This document shows, piece by piece, positions 60,125 through 64,000 of a stretch of DNA of 64,000 nt (within the stretch, counting starts at the first letter, position 1; each line of letters opens with the position of its first letter). The notes under the pieces were generated by a model that was not told the origin of the DNA, made no database searches, and worked only from the letters and a program-made list of their open reading frames with translations. The position numbers and the translations under genes are program-made. The stretch is taken from contig JAJYYE010000011.1 in NCBI GenBank assembly GCA_021801265.1, positions 62,001-126,000 on the forward strand. The letters are read 5' to 3'. Source of the stretch: Pseudomonadota bacterium. GTDB taxonomy: Bacteria > Pseudomonadota > Gammaproteobacteria > Halothiobacillales > Halothiobacillaceae.

Positions 60125-62287
60125 GTGGCCAAATCGATTGAATTTCTGAATTTCCTATCTCTCCGTGGGCCAAGTATCTGGACCTATTACCCCGTGCTGG
60201 AGGCGTGGGTCGATATTGGCGATCTTGAAGACTGCCCATCCGATACCATACCCGGCTTGTATGAGCGATTGACCGCATGGCTACCGGGGTTAATTGAGCA
60301 TCGGTGCAGCTATGGCGAGCGGGGTGGCTTTCTGCGTCGTTTGGCTGAAGGGACTTGGCCAGCGCATATTATGGAGCATGTCACGCTGGAGCTCCTGACC
60401 TTGACCGGTTTGCCCGGTGGCTTTGGTAAAGCACGAGAAACCCCCATTCGCGGCGTGTACAAAGTGGTGGTCTCGGCTTGGGATGAGGATGTCAGCCGTC
60501 AGGCTTTTTTCACTGGGCGTGATTTATTAATGGCAGCCATTGAAAATCGTCCGTTTGACTTGCCCGCCGCGCTGGAATCCTTGCATGAGCTAAAAGATGA
60601 CCGCTATTTTGGCCCCAGCACCGCCAGCATTGTTGAGGCTGCCATGGCGCGGCGAATTCCCTATATCCGGTTAAGCGACAGTAGTTTGGTGCAATTGGGG
60701 TATGGGGCTGCCCGCCGGATGATCTGGACGGCAGAAACGGATCAGACCAGTGCCATTGCCGAAGGCATTTCCCGAGATAAAGACCTCACCAAAACCTTAC
60801 TGCAATCCTGTGGCGTACCCGTACCCGAAGGCAGGCGCGTGGCCAGCCCTGAAGATGCCTGGGCTGCGGCGTGTTCGCTGGGTGTGCCGGTGGTGATAAA
60901 GCCCGAGGATGGCAACCATGGCCGGGGTGTATTCACCAATTTGATGACAGAAGATGAGGTGTTGGCGGCGTATGTCGTAGCCGTTGACGAGGGCAGCGGG
61001 GTGCTGGTTGAGCGCTTTATTCCCGGCGTTGAGCACCGAATTCTGGTGGTGGGTGATCGTGTGGCTGCGGCGGCGCGAGGTGAAGAGGCCATTGTGATCG
61101 GCGATGGTCAATCCACGGTTTATGAGCTGATTGATCAACAAATCAATAGTGATCCCCGCCGGGGCAGCACAGAAAATCATCCATTGAATTTCGCCCGAAT
61201 TGATTCAGCTGCACGTCTGGAGCTGAACCGGCTCGGGATGACTGCAGAATCAATTCCCGTTGCAGGACAATCCGTTTTAATTACCCGGCACGGTAACGTG
61301 GCGCATGATTGCACAGGGCTCGTGCACCCCGATGTGGCGGCACACTGCGTTTTGGCCGCCAAGGTCGTTGGATTGGATATTGCGGGCATTGATTTGGTGA
61401 TGCCAGATATCAGCCAACCGCTACGCACGTCGGATGGACGGGGCGGCGGCGCGATTATTGAAGTCAACGCGGGCCCCGGGCTCCTGATGCATCTCAAACC
61501 GGCCAGTGGTGAACCGGCACCGGTCGGCCATGCCATTATTGCGCATTTATTTGCCCCGGAGCAAACCGGGCGAATTCCGATCGTCGGTATCACGGGTAGT
61601 CTGTATAAATCGGCTTGCGCACATTTGTTGGCGCATTTTCTATGCCTGACTGGCCGCACGACCGGATTAGCCTCCAGTCGCGGCTTATTTGTTAAAAGCC
61701 GCTGTATTGCCTCTGGTGATCAAGCCAATCGCCTGGCGGCAAATCGATTGTTGATTCACGCGGGCGTGGATACTGCGATCATCGAAAACAACAGCCGCGT
61801 GATCCTCAGTGAAGGCTTGGCCTATGATCGCTGCGCGCTCGGTGTGATAACCCATATCGACGTTGAAAGGCACATTGGCCCGTTTCATATCGACACCCCG
61901 GAAAAGGTATTCAGCGTATTCCGCACCCAAGTGGATGTGGTGTTGCCCGATGGGATCGGTGTATTAAATGCGGATGAACCGATGATCGTCGAGATGGCCG
62001 GTTTGTGTGATGGTGAAGTGATTTTCTTCACTCAAGATGTACATTCACCCATCGTGGCAGCGCATCGAACCCAAGGCGGGCGGGCCATATTGTTAGCCGA
62101 TCACGCCGTGCATTTTTTGCACGGCGATACCAAACAGGGTGAATTAAGTGTTTCTACGGTCGCATTACATCCGGTTGCACTGATGGCCGCCATTGCGGCC
62201 GGTTGGGGCTTGGGTTTGAATATCGATTTGATACGTGCCGGATTGAATACGCTCAATGATCACCTGGCAGAGCCGAGTGTGTCCTGA
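60125..62287 (+). CDS. Cyanophycin synthetase-like protein with degenerate Mur-ligase P-loop (CphA-prime type)
   Basis: CphA N-terminal and ATP-grasp regions (VVIKPEDGNHGRGVFTN); GITGSLYKSACAHLL where GTNGKTTTTR is expected; GTG or ATG start. Confidence 0.88.
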   Translation: MAKSIEFLNFLSLRGPSIWTYYPVLEAWVDIGDLEDCPSDTIPGLYERLTAWLPGLIEHRCSYGERGGFLRRLAEGTWPAHIMEHVTLELLTLTGLPGGFGKARETPIRGVYKVVVSAWDEDVSRQAFFTGRDLLMAAIENRPFDLPAALESLHELKDDRYFGPSTASIVEAAMARRIPYIRLSDSSLVQLGYGAARRMIWTAETDQTSAIAEGISRDKDLTKTLLQSCGVPVPEGRRVASPEDAWAAACSLGVPVVIKPEDGNHGRGVFTNLMTEDEVLAAYVVAVDEGSGVLVERFIPGVEHRILVVGDRVAAAARGEEAIVIGDGQSTVYELIDQQINSDPRRGSTENHPLNFARIDSAARLELNRLGMTAESIPVAGQSVLITRHGNVAHDCTGLVHPDVAAHCVLAAKVVGLDIAGIDLVMPDISQPLRTSDGRGGGAIIEVNAGPGLLMHLKPASGEPAPVGHAIIAHLFAPEQTGRIPIVGITGSLYKSACAHLLAHFLCLTGRTTGLASSRGLFVKSRCIASGDQANRLAANRLLIHAGVDTAIIENNSRVILSEGLAYDRCALGVITHIDVERHIGPFHIDTPEKVFSVFRTQVDVVLPDGIGVLNADEPMIVEMAGLCDGEVIFFTQDVHSPIVAAHRTQGGRAILLADHAVHFLHGDTKQGELSVSTVALHPVALMAAIAAGWGLGLNIDLIRAGLNTLNDHLAEPSVS

Positions 62288-62366
62288 CGGATCCTGGCTC
62301 GCTTAACGTATTATTTTTTATTGATTTGCAGGGCAATCCCCGCACTACCACATCAGGAACTGGTTC

Positions 62367-64000
62367 ATGGAAATTTCGCGTGTACGCGCCTTGCGCGGAC
62401 CGAACCTCTGGTCTCGACATACCGCTATCCAAGCCATTGTATTTTGCACGCCAGAAGAGCGCGACATCAGCGCAGATTTTGAATCACGGCTGCGGGCGCA
62501 ATTTCCGCACATTGGCAATTTACAAGGCATTGGGCAGCACCAGAGTTTTTCCCTGGCGCATATTTTGGCGCATAGCTGCCTTGCGCTTCAGGCCCACGCG
62601 AGTTGCCCGGTTTCATTTAGTCGCACCGTGCCCACCCTGGAAGAGGGGGTGTATCAAATCGTCGTTGAGTACTCCGAAGAGGCCGTTGGTCGCCTTGCGC
62701 TTTCCTTGGCAGAATCGCTGATTCACGCTGTGCTTGCCGGGCGGGAATTCGACCTGGCGGCTGCACAAGCCGTATTACAAAGTCTGGATGAAGATGAGCG
62801 CTTGGGCCCGAGTACGGGATCAATTGTTCAAGCAGCGGTTGCGCGCGGCATTCCCTTTCATCGTTTGACGTCAGGTAGCTTGGTGCAGTTGGGCTGGGGT
62901 AGCCGACAACGGCGCATTCAGGCCGCTGAAATCGATCGTACCAGCGCCATCGGGGAGTCCATTGCTCAAGATAAACAACTCACCAAAGCCTTATTACGTG
63001 CTGCGGGCATTCCCGTGCCCACGGGGCGCGCCGTGCGGGATGCCAATGATGCCTGGGCCGCCGCGCTTGAAATTGGCTTGCCGGTGGTCGTTAAACCCCG
63101 AGATGGCAATCAGGGCCGAGGGGTTGTGGTCAATATCACGAGTGAGGATCAACTGCGGCGCGCCTATGCAAGTGCGCGTGAAGAAGGTCGCGAGATCATG
63201 GTTGAGCGCTTTATGCCTGGATATGATTTTCGCGTACTGGTGGTCGGCAAACAGGTCGTGGCCGCTGCGCGCCGTGATCCGCCCCTGGTATTGGGGGATG
63301 GTGAGCATTCGGTGGCGCAATTAATTGAACAATTGAATTCAGACCCACGACGCGGCGATGGCCATGCTCACGCGCTGACGCGCATTCGAATTGATGACAT
63401 CACCCATGTCACCCTGGAAACCCAGGGTTATCAATTAGAGAGTATCCCCGCCAAAGGGGTGCAGGTGGTATTGCGCAACAATGGCAACTTATCCACCGGC
63501 GGCAGTGCCACCGATGTGACCGATGATTTACACCCCGAACTCGCCGCACGCGCCGTGGAAGCCGCCCACATGATCGGGCTGGATGTCTGCGGGGTCGATT
63601 TGGTTTGCGAGCGCATTACCGAACCGCTAGAAACCCAAAATGGCGGCATTGTTGAGTTAAACGCCGCGCCGGGTTTACGCATGCATTTACAACCCTCTTA
63701 TGGTAAATCCCGTTTGGTCGGTGAAGCCATTATTAATGAAGTGTACCCACCCGGTGAAGATGGCCGCATTCCCATCGTCGCCGTATCGGGCACCAATGGC
63801 AAAACCACCACAACCCGTTTAATCGGACATATTCTGGCCCAAGCAGGCTTGCGTGTGGGCATCACCACCACCGATGGCGTGTACATCGCGGGTGAGCGGA
63901 TCGATACCGATGACTGCGCCGGGCCCATTAGTGCCCAAAATGTCCTGTTGCATCCGTATGTGGACGCGGGGGTATTTGAAACTGCGCGCGGGGGTATTTT
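62367..64000 (+). CDS. cphA: Cyanophycin synthetase, 3' truncated by window end (absent from the supplied ORF track)
   Basis: My translation from ATG 62367: MEISRVRALRGPNLWSRHTAIQAIVF ... VVVKPRDGNQGRGVVVNI ... VAVSGTNGKTTTTRLIGHILAQAGLRVG ... FETARGGI, open to the last base. Confidence 0.92.
   Translation, partial: MEISRVRALRGPNLWSRHTAIQAIVFCTPEERDISADFESRLRAQFPHIGNLQGIGQHQSFSLAHILAHSCLALQAHASCPVSFSRTVPTLEEGVYQIVVEYSEEAVGRLALSLAESLIHAVLAGREFDLAAAQAVLQSLDEDERLGPSTGSIVQAAVARGIPFHRLTSGSLVQLGWGSRQRRIQAAEIDRTSAIGESIAQDKQLTKALLRAAGIPVPTGRAVRDANDAWAAALEIGLPVVVKPRDGNQGRGVVVNITSEDQLRRAYASAREEGREIMVERFMPGYDFRVLVVGKQVVAAARRDPPLVLGDGEHSVAQLIEQLNSDPRRGDGHAHALTRIRIDDITHVTLETQGYQLESIPAKGVQVVLRNNGNLSTGGSATDVTDDLHPELAARAVEAAHMIGLDVCGVDLVCERITEPLETQNGGIVELNAAPGLRMHLQPSYGKSRLVGEAIINEVYPPGEDGRIPIVAVSGTNGKTTTTRLIGHILAQAGLRVGITTTDGVYIAGERIDTDDCAGPISAQNVLLHPYVDAGVFETARGGI

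Noticed and set aside
60742-61659. Minus-strand ORFs antisense to the cphA-like gene
   Set aside because: Low-complexity, no motifs, fully inside a well-supported CDS.

Overview
The window is dominated by a large molybdenum-nitrogenase (nif/fix) region, probably from a gammaproteobacterium (accA next to tilS, petABC layout; species not determined). Left flank: panC, accA, tilS, a PsiE-like gene, a NIF3-like gene and petABC. Then come five minus-strand blocks. (1) nifB operon: nifB, ferredoxin, iscA-like, TPR, LRV protein, two nifZ, nifS, nifT, a small ORF, a DegT-like protein, a 2Fe-2S ferredoxin and a SIR2-like protein. (2) A sensory island: CZB-GGDEF (plus strand), Aer-like MCP, globin-GGDEF-EAL-CZB. 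(3) fixABCX, a 2Fe-2S ferredoxin, a TPR protein and ald. (4) An IS-scarred insertion carrying a beta-helix lipoprotein. (5) feoA-like, fmdB-like, rhodanese-ankyrin, SagB-like, nifW, cysE, nifV, nifS, nifU, iscA, followed by the nifHDK-fdx-EN-X operon. On the plus strand are a pseudo-receiver, draT, draG, a frame-disrupted NifO/ArsC-like gene and a nifA with the cysteine motif of oxygen-sensitive NifA. The right end has four tRNAs and a cyanophycin locus (DUF1854, ABC transporter, degenerate cphA paralog, canonical cphA truncated by the window end and missing from the ORF track). By eye I found sigma54 -24/-12 sites before six transcription units, four with NifA-type TGT-N10-ACA sites. The most novel-looking parts are the pseudoenzyme pair (Lys-less DegT, altered SIR2) at the end of the nifB operon, the pseudo-receiver ahead of draTG, two paralogous TPR proteins placed one in each nif/fix operon, and the globin/CZB/c-di-GMP island next to fixABCX-ald. 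All functional calls come from reading motifs in the translations; no database search was run.
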